A stretch of 64,000 bases of DNA from Candidatus Segatella caccae (GTDB taxonomy: Bacteria; Bacteroidota; Bacteroidia; Bacteroidales; Bacteroidaceae), in the NCBI GenBank assembly GCA_900556395.1, contig USOQ01000002.1, forward strand, positions 1 through 64,000. Reading direction: 5' to 3'. The notes below the pieces were generated by a model, which made no database searches, was not told the origin of the DNA, and saw only the letters and a list, made by a program, of their open reading frames with translations. Each line of letters starts with the position of its first letter. Position 1 is the first letter of the stretch. Made by a program: the position numbers and the translations under genes. Positions 41,942 through 50,954 of the stretch are shown piece by piece.

Positions 41942-43660
41942 TTATTTCTTGAAGCCGAAAATGCGCTTGAAGATTTTCTTCACGACGTTTTCTTTCTTTT
42001 GTGGGTTGACGATAGGCGTAACCTTTCGTGTAGCAGGATTTTCGGCAGTCTTCTTCTGGCTGACGCCTCTTCCTCTGCCATTGCTGCCTGGGCGTACATT
42101 ACGACGTTTGGCGTTGCTGTCACGATTTTCAGCTTTGTTGTCAGCTTTATAGTCAACCTTGTTGTTAGTCTTATTACCCGTTTGAGGTTGCCTGTTGCGC
42201 AGTTTTCCTTCAGTTTGCTCTTGGGTAGAACGGTTGTTGCCCTTGCGTCGGTTATTGCGATTACCCTTGTTCTGCTGCTGTCCTTCCTTTCTGCTGCTGT
42301 TCTCGGGATTATTATTATTTTCGGGCTTGTTGCCATTCTCAGGTTTTCTGTTGCCATTCTCAGGCTTATCGTTTTCTGTTCGTGGCGCTTTCTCCTGTCG
42401 GGTGGCAGTCTTGTTGTTAGGCTTGCGCTTATGAGCGGTCTGTTCACGGTTCTTGCGTCTTCTGCTCTTGGCGCTGTTGTTTCCAGCCTTATGAGGCTTG
42501 GTCTGTTTGGTGTAGACAGGAGCTTCTCCGCATCCTTCAGGTAGCGCCACCTTTTCTACTTCCTTCTCAAGGAACTTTTCGATTTGTTGGAAGTAGAAGA
42601 TGTCTTCTTCGCTCACAAAGGTGATGGCCACTCCGTCTCGGTCGGCACGTGCAGTACGTCCGATACGGTGAACATAGTCTTCAGTATCGTGTGGCACATC
42701 GTAGTTAATCACCAGTGCGATATCGTCGATGTCAATGCCTCTTGCAACGATATCTGTTGCTACGAGTACATCGATTTGGCCGCTCTTAAACTTGAACATG
42801 ATGTTATCTCGCTCGGCCTGTTCCAAGTCTGAGTGCATCTCACCGCAGTTGATATGTTTACGTTGCAGAGAACCAGCCACTTGTTTCACCTTCATCTTGC
42901 TACCGCAGAAGATGATGACGCGCTGCAGGTTTCCAGCCTTGAAGATATCCTTGATGATGTCCATCTTCTGAGTTTCGTAACATACGTATGCTTTCTGCTT
43001 GATTTTCTCAGCAGGTTTGCTGACGGCCAGTTTGATTTCTACTGGGTTTTTGAGCAGAGTCTTAGCCAGTTCTTCTATCTTCTCTGGCATGGTGGCAGAG
43101 AACATGATGGTTTGGCACGACTTAGGAAGTTTAGCAGCAATGGTCTTGATATCCTCCGAGAATCCCATGTCGAGCATGCGGTCTGCTTCGTCGAGAATAA
43201 AGAAGCTCACCTTGCTGAGGTCTACGTTGCCTAAGCTGATGTGCGAAATGAGTCGTCCCGGTGTAGCTATCACCACGTCAGCTCCCATGCGCAAGCTTTT
43301 CAACTCTTGGTCGTATCGGTTGCCGTCGTTGCCTCCATATACAGCCACACTGCTTACGCCTTGCAGATAATATCCGAATCCCTGCATCGCTTGGTCTATC
43401 TGCTGTGCCAGTTCTCTTGTTGGCGACATGATGACGCAGTTGATGGCATCATTAGGGTATCCACCGTCATCGAGTTTGCTGAGTACAGGTAGCAGATAAG
43501 CTGCTGTTTTTCCTGTTCCCGTTTGTGCAACACCCATCACGTCGTTGCCTTTTAATATTTCAGGTATACATTTTTCTTGTACAGGTGTGCAAGTGTCGAA
43601 TCGCATATCGTATAGAGCGTCGAGCACATTATCGTTTAAATCTAATTCATCGAAATACAT
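41942..43660 (-). CDS. DEAD-box ATP-dependent RNA helicase with a long low-complexity tail
   Basis: A 572-residue RNA helicase. The core (about 1-375) has the Q motif region, AQTGTGKT (motif I), PTRELAQQ, DEAD (motif II), SAT (motif III), VATDIVARGIDIDD and HRIGRTAR (motif VI). The C-terminal ~180 residues are low complexity, rich in Asn, Arg, Lys, Glu and Gly, with near-repeats of NRKPENGN and NNNPEN and a basic end (VKKIFKRIFGFKK). Such tails bind RNA and help cold-shock or ribosome-assembly helicases. The start at MYFDELDLNDNV (43660) is the family start; the 10 upstream residues are not conserved-looking. Confidence 0.94.
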   Translation of the reverse strand: MYFDELDLNDNVLDALYDMRFDTCTPVQEKCIPEILKGNDVMGVAQTGTGKTAAYLLPVLSKLDDGGYPNDAINCVIMSPTRELAQQIDQAMQGFGYYLQGVSSVAVYGGNDGNRYDQELKSLRMGADVVIATPGRLISHISLGNVDLSKVSFFILDEADRMLDMGFSEDIKTIAAKLPKSCQTIMFSATMPEKIEELAKTLLKNPVEIKLAVSKPAEKIKQKAYVCYETQKMDIIKDIFKAGNLQRVIIFCGSKMKVKQVAGSLQRKHINCGEMHSDLEQAERDNIMFKFKSGQIDVLVATDIVARGIDIDDIALVINYDVPHDTEDYVHRIGRTARADRDGVAITFVSEEDIFYFQQIEKFLEKEVEKVALPEGCGEAPVYTKQTKPHKAGNNSAKSRRRKNREQTAHKRKPNNKTATRQEKAPRTENDKPENGNRKPENGNKPENNNNPENSSRKEGQQQNKGNRNNRRKGNNRSTQEQTEGKLRNRQPQTGNKTNNKVDYKADNKAENRDSNAKRRNVRPGSNGRGRGVSQKKTAENPATRKVTPIVNPQKKENVVKKIFKRIFGFKK

Positions 43661-43770
43661 GATCTTAAAAAGTTTATTTAGAACAGGCATCGCCTATGGA
43701 ACAAATGGGAGTTTGTGTCAAACTTTGCCGTTCTGGGTTCACATTTTTTGGGGGAATTGTTACTTAGAGA

Positions 43771-45012
43771 TTACCTCGGTGCCTTGCGATAGCAGAAATA
43801 TGCCACGAAAGCGAAGAGGAAGTTGGGCATCCAGGCAGCTAACATGGGTGGGAAGTTGTCTTGTATGGCGAATGTAGCCGAGATGGTTTGCAGCATGATG
43901 TAGCTAAAGCTGAGCGCCAATCCGATACCTAAGGATGTTCCCATTCCCCCTTTACGTTTTCTCGAAGATAGCGACACACCGATGATGGTAAGGATGAAGG
44001 AGGCGAAGGATGCAGCTATTCGTTTGTGGTATTCCACTTGATATTGTACCACATTTCCCGAACCACGGTTAATCTGCTTAGATATATACTCTTTCAGGGC
44101 AGGGCTGGTAAAGGTTTCTTGCTGTCCTTTAGAGTAAACGAGGTCTGTGGGTTCCATCATGATGGTGGTATCTTTCTCTGCACCACTTGTGATGTGTTCC
44201 TTGAGTCCTTGCAACTGTCTTACCTTCCAGTTTCTTATCTTCCAGTGGTACTTCGAGTCGGAGATGGTGTCGTACTGCACCTCCATAGCCGTGAGGTGGC
44301 TTACCAGTTTTTTGTCTTTAAACTTATCCAGACAGAAGCCATATCCCTTTTTACTGCTGTTGTCGTAATGTTGTAGATAGGCGATGACCCCCTTGTCCAC
44401 CTGTAGTTGAACATTTTCAGCCGATGTGTTCTTGCTTTTCTTCTTATATTTTATCTCGAAGTTTTGTCGCACTACCGTACCGTATGGTATGACGTATGCA
44501 GATAGTGCATACGACATAGCAGACAATATGATGCAGGTTATCATGTAGGGTCGTAGCAGTCGCTTAAACGAAATACCCGAAGCCATGATAGCGATAATCT
44601 CCGAGTTGCCTGCCATCTTAGATGTAAAGAAGATGACGGCAATGAAGACAAACAGCGCACTGAAGAGGTTGGCGAAGTAGGGTACGAAGTTGAGATAATA
44701 GTCAACGACGATAGCCCTCAGTGGCGCATGGTTTTCTGTAAACTTAGGCAAGTTGTCGTTAACGTCAAAGACGATGGCTACCGATATGATAAGCAGTATG
44801 GAGAAGAAGTATGTTCCCAAGAATTTCTTGATGATATACCAGTCCATGCGCTTGATGTATCTGAAAGGGTTTAAGAATCTGAGGAATCTGAGGAATCTCA
44901 GTTTCTTCCCGAGCCATAGTGCAATACGCACGAGCCATGCGAAGTGTTGTGCGAACCATCTTTTGGCATGATAGAGCCTGCGATGTTTTCTTAATTGATG
45001 AAATGTCTTCAT
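43771..45012 (-). CDS. LptF/LptG family LPS-transport permease
   Basis: A 413-residue YjgP/YjgQ permease that with LptB extracts lipopolysaccharide from the inner membrane. The core begins MDWYIIKKFLGTYFFSILLIISVAI, with six transmembrane segments: three around 60-165 and three in the last 100 residues (SFILTIIGVSLSSRK, SLGIGLALSFSYIML, MLAAWMPNFLFAFVAYFCYR). A periplasmic beta domain lies between. An unusual basic N-terminal extension (about 1-56) contains the tandem RFLRFLRFL, encoded by 9-bp repeats at 44873-44910. The gene lies 54 bp downstream of tgt on the same strand. Confidence 0.92.
   Translation of the reverse strand: MKTFHQLRKHRRLYHAKRWFAQHFAWLVRIALWLGKKLRFLRFLRFLNPFRYIKRMDWYIIKKFLGTYFFSILLIISVAIVFDVNDNLPKFTENHAPLRAIVVDYYLNFVPYFANLFSALFVFIAVIFFTSKMAGNSEIIAIMASGISFKRLLRPYMITCIILSAMSYALSAYVIPYGTVVRQNFEIKYKKKSKNTSAENVQLQVDKGVIAYLQHYDNSSKKGYGFCLDKFKDKKLVSHLTAMEVQYDTISDSKYHWKIRNWKVRQLQGLKEHITSGAEKDTTIMMEPTDLVYSKGQQETFTSPALKEYISKQINRGSGNVVQYQVEYHKRIAASFASFILTIIGVSLSSRKRKGGMGTSLGIGLALSFSYIMLQTISATFAIQDNFPPMLAAWMPNFLFAFVAYFCYRKAPR
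44873..44910 (-). repeat. Tandem 9-bp repeat inside the permease N-terminus
   Basis: The minus-strand unit GATTCCTCA (plus strand GGAATCTGA type) recurs about four times, encoding RFL RFL RFL. In-frame, so length variation would keep the protein intact. Confidence 0.75.
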
Positions 45013-45066
45013 TTGATGATTTTGACCTTATTAGGTCTTTGCGTTTGTTTGTCCAGCCTGTGGCCT

Positions 45067-46194
45067 TTATATTCTTTGACCCAACTGGTCGATGATCGAA
45101 TTTTTCCACTGCACGAAGTCGCCTTGTTCGATGTGCTGTCGTGCATCGGTAACGAGTCGTAGATAGAACGCCAAGTTGTGTATGCTGGCAATCTGCATGG
45201 CCAGCAGTTCCTGTGCCTTGAAGAGGTGGTGTAGGTAGGCCTTCGTGGTGATGCGGTCGATGTCGCAACCATCTGGGTCAACAGGGCTGAAGTCCATCTC
45301 CCATTTCTTGTTGCGCATATTCATCGTACCATTGTAGGTGAAGAGCATAGCGTTTCGTCCATTTCTTGTAGGCATCACACAGTCGAACATATCGACACCT
45401 CTTTCTATAGCTTCGAGGATGTTTTGAGGAGTACCTACGCCCATGAGGTATCGAGGCTTGTCCTTAGGCAGTATTTCGTTCACCACCTCTATCATCTCGT
45501 ACATCACCTCGGTAGGCTCTCCCACAGCCAGTCCACCGATAGCATTACCATCAGCGCCCTTGTCGGCTACGTATTTGGCAGCCTCTTTTCTCAGTTCAGG
45601 GAAGGTGCAACCTTGTACGATAGGGAAGAGGCTTTGCTGATATCCATAGAGAGGTTCGGTCTCATTGAATCTCTTGAAGCATCTATCGAGCCATCTCTGA
45701 GTCATCTCGAGGCTTCTCTTGGCATACATGAAGTCGCTTTGTCCAGGAGGACATTCATCGAATGCCATCATGATATCAGCACCGATGATTCGCTCAGTGT
45801 CCATCACGTTTTCGGGTGTAAAGAAGTGCTTGCTTCCGTCGATATGTGAGCGGAACTCGCATCCCTCCTCTCGCAGTTTTCTGATACCAGTGAGCGAGAA
45901 TACTTGGAATCCACCGCTATCGGTCAGGATAGGTCTATCCCATCCATTAAATCCGTGTAGTCCTCCTGCTGCCTTGATGACTTCGAGTCCTGGACGCAGA
46001 TAGAGGTGATAGGTGTTTCCTAAGATGATCTGTGCCTTCACCTGCTGGCGCAGTTCTTCGAAATGCACACCTTTCACGGACCCTACAGTACCCACGGGCA
46101 TGAAGATTGGAGTCTTGATTTGCCCGTGGTCGGTAGTGATGATGCCTGTGCGGGCATCGCTGGCTTTATCTGTTACTTGTAGTTCGAATTTCAT
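45067..46194 (-). CDS. tgt: Queuine tRNA-ribosyltransferase
   Basis: A 375-residue TIM-barrel enzyme that exchanges guanine 34 for preQ1 in tRNAs with GUN anticodons. The catalytic Asps are in TDSGGFQVFSL and MFDCVMPTRNGRN, and the GGLAVGEPTEVMYE segment is conserved. The zinc site is altered: where most TGTs have CxCxxC...H before AYLHHL, this one reads DPDGCDIDRITTKAYLHHLF with one Cys. It is upstream of the LptF/G-type permease gene on the same strand; a functional link is not obvious. Confidence 0.96.
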   Translation of the reverse strand: MKFELQVTDKASDARTGIITTDHGQIKTPIFMPVGTVGSVKGVHFEELRQQVKAQIILGNTYHLYLRPGLEVIKAAGGLHGFNGWDRPILTDSGGFQVFSLTGIRKLREEGCEFRSHIDGSKHFFTPENVMDTERIIGADIMMAFDECPPGQSDFMYAKRSLEMTQRWLDRCFKRFNETEPLYGYQQSLFPIVQGCTFPELRKEAAKYVADKGADGNAIGGLAVGEPTEVMYEMIEVVNEILPKDKPRYLMGVGTPQNILEAIERGVDMFDCVMPTRNGRNAMLFTYNGTMNMRNKKWEMDFSPVDPDGCDIDRITTKAYLHHLFKAQELLAMQIASIHNLAFYLRLVTDARQHIEQGDFVQWKNSIIDQLGQRI

Positions 46195-46263
46195 TCTTCT
46201 TCTCGTTTATTTTTTTCAAGTTTGGTAGGTAGTAGAGAATATCTTATCTCGCTTACCCCTTTT

Positions 46264-48756
46264 TCACTTGGTAGCTTCGCTCTTTGTCTCTTCAGGGATG
46301 GTGAGGTCGATGGCATCTTCTACTTTCTCATCGGTAAGAGCGAATTTCCACACATCAGCCACATTCTCCACATAGTGGAACTCCACTCCCTTACGATAGA
46401 TTTCAGGGATATCCTCGATATCTTTTCTGTTGTCTTGACAGATGATGATATCGGTGATGCCCGCACGCTTAGCGGCCAGTATCTTCTCCTTGATACCACC
46501 TACGGGGAGCACCTTACCACGGAGAGTAATCTCGCCTGTCATAGCAATGTTTTTGCGTACCTTGCGCTGAGTGAGTGCAGAGGCGATGCTGGTGGCGATG
46601 GTGATACCTGCAGAAGGTCCATCCTTAGGCGTAGCTCCTTCAGGCACATGGATATGGATGTTCCAGTTATCGAAGATACGGTAGTCGATATCCAAGATGT
46701 TGGCATGTGCCTTCACATATTCCAGTGCGATGACAGCCGACTCCTTCATAACATCGCCCAAGTTACCCGTCAGCGTTAGCTTGGCCGCCTTGCTTCTGCT
46801 GAGTGAAGTCTCGATGAAGAGGATTTCTCCCCCCACAGAAGTCCATGCCAGTCCGGTAACGACGCCAGCATATTGGTTGCCCTGATATATGTCGCGTGTG
46901 AAGATAGGTTTGCCCAAGAGGTCTTTCACCTCAGCAGGTGTTACGGTCGACTTCTTCAGTTCGTCAGTATATGCCACTTTGAATGCCATCTTGCGCAGTG
47001 TCTTGTTGATAGCTTTTTCAAGCTGTCTCACACCGCTCTCTCGTGTGTAGTGGTCGATAAGGTCTTCGATGGCAGGCTTAGTGAACTTGATTTTGGGTTC
47101 ATATTTATCAAGTCCCGTATTCTTTAGTTCGCGTGGCACGAGGTGACGCTTGGCTATCTCCACCTTTTCCTCGATGATATATCCTCCCACCTCGATGAGT
47201 TCCATACGGTCGAGTAGAGGGCGTGGGATATTGCTGATGTCATTAGCCGTAGCAATGAAGAGCACCTTTGACAGGTCGTAGTCGACATCGAGATAGTTGT
47301 CGTGGAAGGCGTTGTTCTGTTCGGGGTCGAGCACTTCGAGCAAAGCCGAGGCGGGGTTGCCGTTATAGGTATTCTGTGTCACCTTGTCTATCTCGTCGAG
47401 GATGAAAACGGGGTTGCTACTTCCCGCCTTCTGTATGTTCTTAATGATACGTCCAGGCATAGCTCCGATGTATGTGCGTCGATGTCCGCGTATCTCCGAT
47501 TCATCGTGCAGACCGCCCAGCGACATACGAACGTATTTTCTTCCCATCGACTCAGCGATGCTTTTGCCAAGACTTGTCTTGCCCACTCCAGGAGGGCCAT
47601 AAAGGCATAGGATAGGGCTCTTCAGGTCACCACGTAACGATCGCACAGCGAGATATTCCAGTATGCGCTCTTTCACCTTTTCCATGCCATAGTGTGCCTT
47701 GTCGAGCACGGTCTTGGCGTGCTTGAGGCTCAGGTTGTCGTTGGTGTACTCGTTCCAGGGCAGTTCTACCATTGTCTGCAGGTAGTTGACGAGGATAGAG
47801 TAGTCTGGACTTTGTGGATTGATAGTTTCGAGTTTAGCCAGTTCCTTATTGAAAATCTTGGCAGTGTTCTCGTCCCATTTTTTATTCTTTGCCTTGGCAG
47901 CCAGTTCCTTTCGTTCCGGGTTTTTCTCGTCGCCCCCCAGCTCTTCTCTTATGTTTTTGAGCTGCTGTTGCAAGAAGTATTCTTTCTGCTGCTCGTCCAG
48001 GTCGAAGCGAGTCTTCTGTCTGATTTCCGACTGTATGCGCAGCAGCTGCAACTCTTTATGCTCAGCCTTAAGTGCGAGCATGAGTCGGTCGCTGAGGTTG
48101 CTTTTCTCGAGCATCTCCATCTTGTCTTCAATGCTGAAAGGCATGTTAGAGCAGATGAAGTTGGCCGCTATCATTGGGTTAGAAATGTTGTTGATGGCAT
48201 ATTCAGCCTCATTGGGCATTTCTTCGCAAGCGCGTATGAAGTTGTTGGTTTCCTGATGCAGGGTGTCCAACAGTGTTTGGAAGTGTACGTCTTCCATGTC
48301 TGGCCATACCTCAGGTAGGCTCTCCACATTCCCCTGGTAGTATGGTTTTGTAGCCGTTATCTGGTTGAGCTGACATCTACCGAGGGCTTGCACCACGATG
48401 GTAATATTGTTGGAGTCAACTCCTGGGAGTTCTACTGTTTTGATGAGTTTAGCGAATACTCCAGTAGCATAGAGGTCATCCTGTGTTGGACTTTCAGTAG
48501 TCTCGTTTTTCTGACAGAAGATACAGAAAACCTTTTCTGTGTTCTGTGCTATCTCTTTGGCCAGCGCAACGCTCTGCGGGCGACCAACAATGATGGGTGC
48601 CAAGACAGTAGGGAAGACAACCAGGTTGCGTGTGCAGAGAATAGGATATTCTCCAGGAGCTTTTTCTTCTACCAGTACAGAGGCATCGCCGTCATAATCG
48701 GCTATCATTTGGAATTGTGTATTTGAATTTCTGTTCATATTCTTTTTGGAATTCAT
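46264..48756 (-). CDS. lon: ATP-dependent protease La
   Basis: An 830-residue Lon protease. It has the N-terminal LON substrate domain (about 35-245, with [22 protein letters not shown]), a coiled linker, the AAA+ module with [13 protein letters not shown] and DEIDKV, and the peptidase domain. That domain carries the catalytic Ser in [13 protein letters not shown] and Lys in [19 protein letters not shown]. The dyad is complete. It degrades misfolded and regulatory proteins in the cytosol. A TAACTTTG box (48767-48774) ends about 10 bases before the ATG, so the mRNA is nearly leaderless. Divergent from trmN6. Confidence 0.97.
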   Translation of the reverse strand: MNSKKNMNRNSNTQFQMIADYDGDASVLVEEKAPGEYPILCTRNLVVFPTVLAPIIVGRPQSVALAKEIAQNTEKVFCIFCQKNETTESPTQDDLYATGVFAKLIKTVELPGVDSNNITIVVQALGRCQLNQITATKPYYQGNVESLPEVWPDMEDVHFQTLLDTLHQETNNFIRACEEMPNEAEYAINNISNPMIAANFICSNMPFSIEDKMEMLEKSNLSDRLMLALKAEHKELQLLRIQSEIRQKTRFDLDEQQKEYFLQQQLKNIREELGGDEKNPERKELAAKAKNKKWDENTAKIFNKELAKLETINPQSPDYSILVNYLQTMVELPWNEYTNDNLSLKHAKTVLDKAHYGMEKVKERILEYLAVRSLRGDLKSPILCLYGPPGVGKTSLGKSIAESMGRKYVRMSLGGLHDESEIRGHRRTYIGAMPGRIIKNIQKAGSSNPVFILDEIDKVTQNTYNGNPASALLEVLDPEQNNAFHDNYLDVDYDLSKVLFIATANDISNIPRPLLDRMELIEVGGYIIEEKVEIAKRHLVPRELKNTGLDKYEPKIKFTKPAIEDLIDHYTRESGVRQLEKAINKTLRKMAFKVAYTDELKKSTVTPAEVKDLLGKPIFTRDIYQGNQYAGVVTGLAWTSVGGEILFIETSLSRSKAAKLTLTGNLGDVMKESAVIALEYVKAHANILDIDYRIFDNWNIHIHVPEGATPKDGPSAGITIATSIASALTQRKVRKNIAMTGEITLRGKVLPVGGIKEKILAAKRAGITDIIICQDNRKDIEDIPEIYRKGVEFHYVENVADVWKFALTDEKVEDAIDLTIPEETKSEATK

Positions 48757-48766
48757 TTTTAGGGTG

Positions 48767-48774
48767 CAAAGTTA
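48767..48774 (-). promoter_or_regulatory. -7 promoter box abutting lon
   Basis: TAACTTTG on the minus strand, 10 bases before the ATG at 48756. Confidence 0.6.
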
Positions 48775-48903
48775 GTCATTTTTATTGAATTATAGGGCTT
48801 GGTACAGATATTTTAATATATTCACGTCGTTTTTTCTGTAAAAAAGACAAAATAAAAACCACATGTTCTCGTTTTTATTGAGATAGAAACAAAAACAAAT
48901 AGC

Positions 48904-49599
48904 GTGGCAGATTTTCAATTCAAGTATTTTTCCATCATGCAAGACAGGTGCGGCATGAAGGTAGGCACGGATGGTGTTCTCTTAGGGGCATGGGCAGCAG
49001 GTGGCAAGCGCTTGCTGGATATTGGAACAGGCACAGGACTTGTGGCACTCATGATGGCTCAGCGTTTTCCTCATGCAGAGATTGATGCCATCGACATTGA
49101 TAGCGATGCTTGTCGGCAGGCAACCGAAAATGTGGCGTCAAGTCCTTTCTCGGGAAGGGTGCAGGTGCATCATTGTTCGCTGCAAGAATTTGAGTGTTCT
49201 CTACCTTATGACGCCATCGTCAGTAATCCTCCTTTTTTTGTCGATAGTCTGAAGAATCCCGATACCAAACGTTCGCTTGCTCGTCATACAGATACGCTTC
49301 CTTTTGCCGACCTTTTTGCTGCAGCTAAGAGGTTGTTGGCTGATGATGGATACTTGTCTATTGTTATCCCGACGGAAGTGTTTAGTCGAGTGGAGGAAGA
49401 AGCTTATTATAAGGGCTTTACGCTTCTTCGTAAGTGCTCTGTTAAGACAGTAGTTCGCAAGGAACCTAAGCGGCTTCTTCTTACTTTCTCGCGGCATCGT
49501 CAAGGCGCATTGAAAGAGGCTGTCGAAGTGCTTCAGTCACCCGATGGAGGACGCTCTGCATGGTATGCTCAACTTACAGCAGAATTCTATATTAAATAA
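48904..49599 (+). CDS. trmN6: tRNA1(Val) (adenine(37)-N6)-methyltransferase
   Basis: A 231-residue class I SAM methyltransferase of the YfiC/TrmN6 family. SAM-binding LLDIGTGTGLVALMMAQRF, the acidic AIDIDSDACRQA, and the base-flipping motif SNPPFFVDSLKNPD (NPPF) are present, plus the N-terminal FSIMQDRCGMKVGTDGVLLGAW. It starts with GTG at 48904; no in-frame ATG lies upstream of that point in a sensible distance and the family starts here. It stands divergent from lon. The 3' end runs directly into a dispersed repeat. Confidence 0.9.
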   Translation: MADFQFKYFSIMQDRCGMKVGTDGVLLGAWAAGGKRLLDIGTGTGLVALMMAQRFPHAEIDAIDIDSDACRQATENVASSPFSGRVQVHHCSLQEFECSLPYDAIVSNPPFFVDSLKNPDTKRSLARHTDTLPFADLFAAAKRLLADDGYLSIVIPTEVFSRVEEEAYYKGFTLLRKCSVKTVVRKEPKRLLLTFSRHRQGALKEAVEVLQSPDGGRSAWYAQLTAEFYIK

Positions 49600-49729
49600 T
49601 TCTACTTTCGCAAATGGAGAAGTTAGAGAAGTTAGAGAATTTAAAGCCAATAGCCTTTTTGCTAAAATGTCAGCAATAAAGCTATTGGCTTTAAATCTTT
49701 ATTTTCTTCATTTTGTTTTACTTTCCCAA
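49600..49729 (+). repeat. Dispersed 3'-flanking repeat, variant with long hairpin
   Basis: The left end CTACTTTCGCAAATGGAGAA and the GTTAGAGAAGTTAGAG run match the copies at 52177 and 56558. It then has the perfect 15-bp inverted repeat TTTAAAGCCAATAGC (49640-49654) / GCTATTGGCTTTAAA (49681-49695), followed by TCTTTATTTTC. It can act as a terminator for trmN6. Confidence 0.75.
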
Positions 49730-49741
49730 CGGCTCCCCCCC

Positions 49742-50770
49742 TTACAGGTTCAATTTGCTCTGTACAAGTTTGCTTAGAGCCTCAACCTTTTTTCCCTGTT
49801 CTCTGATATCGCTTCTCACAGCGTTGAGACCATTAAAGAAATCAGCAAAGGCCGATTGTATGATGTTGGGCTTACGCGCACTCTTGTCGGCAAAGGGGTT
49901 GACAATCATTTTGATGCCTTTTTCTTCCAAGTGTACATCTATGTCAGCACCCGTCATCACTGGGTCGCCATCATAGTGAATCACCCCCGGTTGTGTACGT
50001 GTGATATGCAGTTTTTTGCATCTGAAAGTCTTGATCTTCGAGTGCTTATCGAGCGTTTTGTTGAACATATCGAAACTTACCTGAGGTGCTTCGAGTACAT
50101 CGAACGGTTCCATGATGATAACATCTATCAGTCCGTCGCTCATAGAAGCCTGTGGTGCAATATAAGCGTTGTTGCCATATTGCGATGCGTTAGCACACGA
50201 GATGAGGAAAGCCTTGTATTGCTTAGTTCCCGTTTCGTCTTCGAGTGTGTAAGTTTCAGGCTTATATTTCAATCCCTCTTTCAGGATGTTTTCGGCATAG
50301 CTGATGGGGCCTCGTTTCCCGCTTTCAGCAAATTTCATACTCACGAAGGCGTCAAATCCCATGCCGCAAGTGCAGAAGAAGGGATAGCCGTTGATGACAC
50401 CATAGTCAAGGTCGTGAATCTCGCCATAGTTGATGATTTCGAGGCTCTTTTTCAAATTCATAGGGAGCATCAAGTGGCGTGCCAATCCATTGCCCGACCC
50501 GCAAGGCAGTATTCCTAAAGCCGTGTCCGAGTGTACGATGGCTCTCGCCACTTCGTTGACAGTACCATCGCCTCCCACAGCCACAACGATATCAACATGA
50601 GCATCCTTCGCCTCAGAAGCTATCTCTGATGCATGTCCTGCCCTCTCTGTGGTTCTTATCTCGTAGTCAAAGCGGTCTTTGTCCAAAATACTATCTATCA
50701 GGTGTGGGATAGAAGCTTTGTTTCCTGTTCCCGAGATAGGATTCATGATAAAAACGATCTTTTTCTTCAT
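49742..50770 (-). CDS. Diacylglycerol-kinase-family lipid kinase (YegS/BmrU type)
   Basis: A 342-residue lipid kinase. The DAGK catalytic domain has MNPISGTGNK, the ATP-binding VAVGGDGTVNEVA and the GSGNGLARHLMLP segment, followed by a beta-sandwich C-terminal domain with the DGDPVMTGADIDV end. It phosphorylates a lipid hydroxyl, but the substrate cannot be read from the sequence. It is divergent from serine palmitoyltransferase (50955-52145) with 184 bp between, which makes a sphingoid base or ceramide one candidate; diacylglycerol is the other. Its -7 box is TACTTTTG at 50804-50811. Confidence 0.9.
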   Translation of the reverse strand: MKKKIVFIMNPISGTGNKASIPHLIDSILDKDRFDYEIRTTERAGHASEIASEAKDAHVDIVVAVGGDGTVNEVARAIVHSDTALGILPCGSGNGLARHLMLPMNLKKSLEIINYGEIHDLDYGVINGYPFFCTCGMGFDAFVSMKFAESGKRGPISYAENILKEGLKYKPETYTLEDETGTKQYKAFLISCANASQYGNNAYIAPQASMSDGLIDVIIMEPFDVLEAPQVSFDMFNKTLDKHSKIKTFRCKKLHITRTQPGVIHYDGDPVMTGADIDVHLEEKGIKMIVNPFADKSARKPNIIQSAFADFFNGLNAVRSDIREQGKKVEALSKLVQSKLNL

Positions 50771-50803
50771 CTAATTAGATAGATTTATGTGAATATTCTT
50801 TTG

Positions 50804-50811
50804 CAAAAGTA
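50804..50811 (-). promoter_or_regulatory. -7 promoter box of the lipid kinase gene
   Basis: TACTTTTG on the minus strand, 34 bases before the ATG. Confidence 0.55.
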
Positions 50812-50904
50812 ATAAAAATAGCATAAAAACGACTTTTTTGAGACTAAAAAAACACTAAAAATCAACTTTCTTAGAAAAAATCATGATATATAAGTTCTTT
50901 TTTG

Positions 50905-50912
50905 TATCTTTG
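50905..50912 (+). promoter_or_regulatory. -7 promoter box of the serine palmitoyltransferase gene
   Basis: TATCTTTG, an exact match, 43 bases before the ATG at 50955. Confidence 0.6.
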
Positions 50913-50954
50913 CACCCTGTAAACTAAGAAATTAAAAAAGTACACCTATTCATA

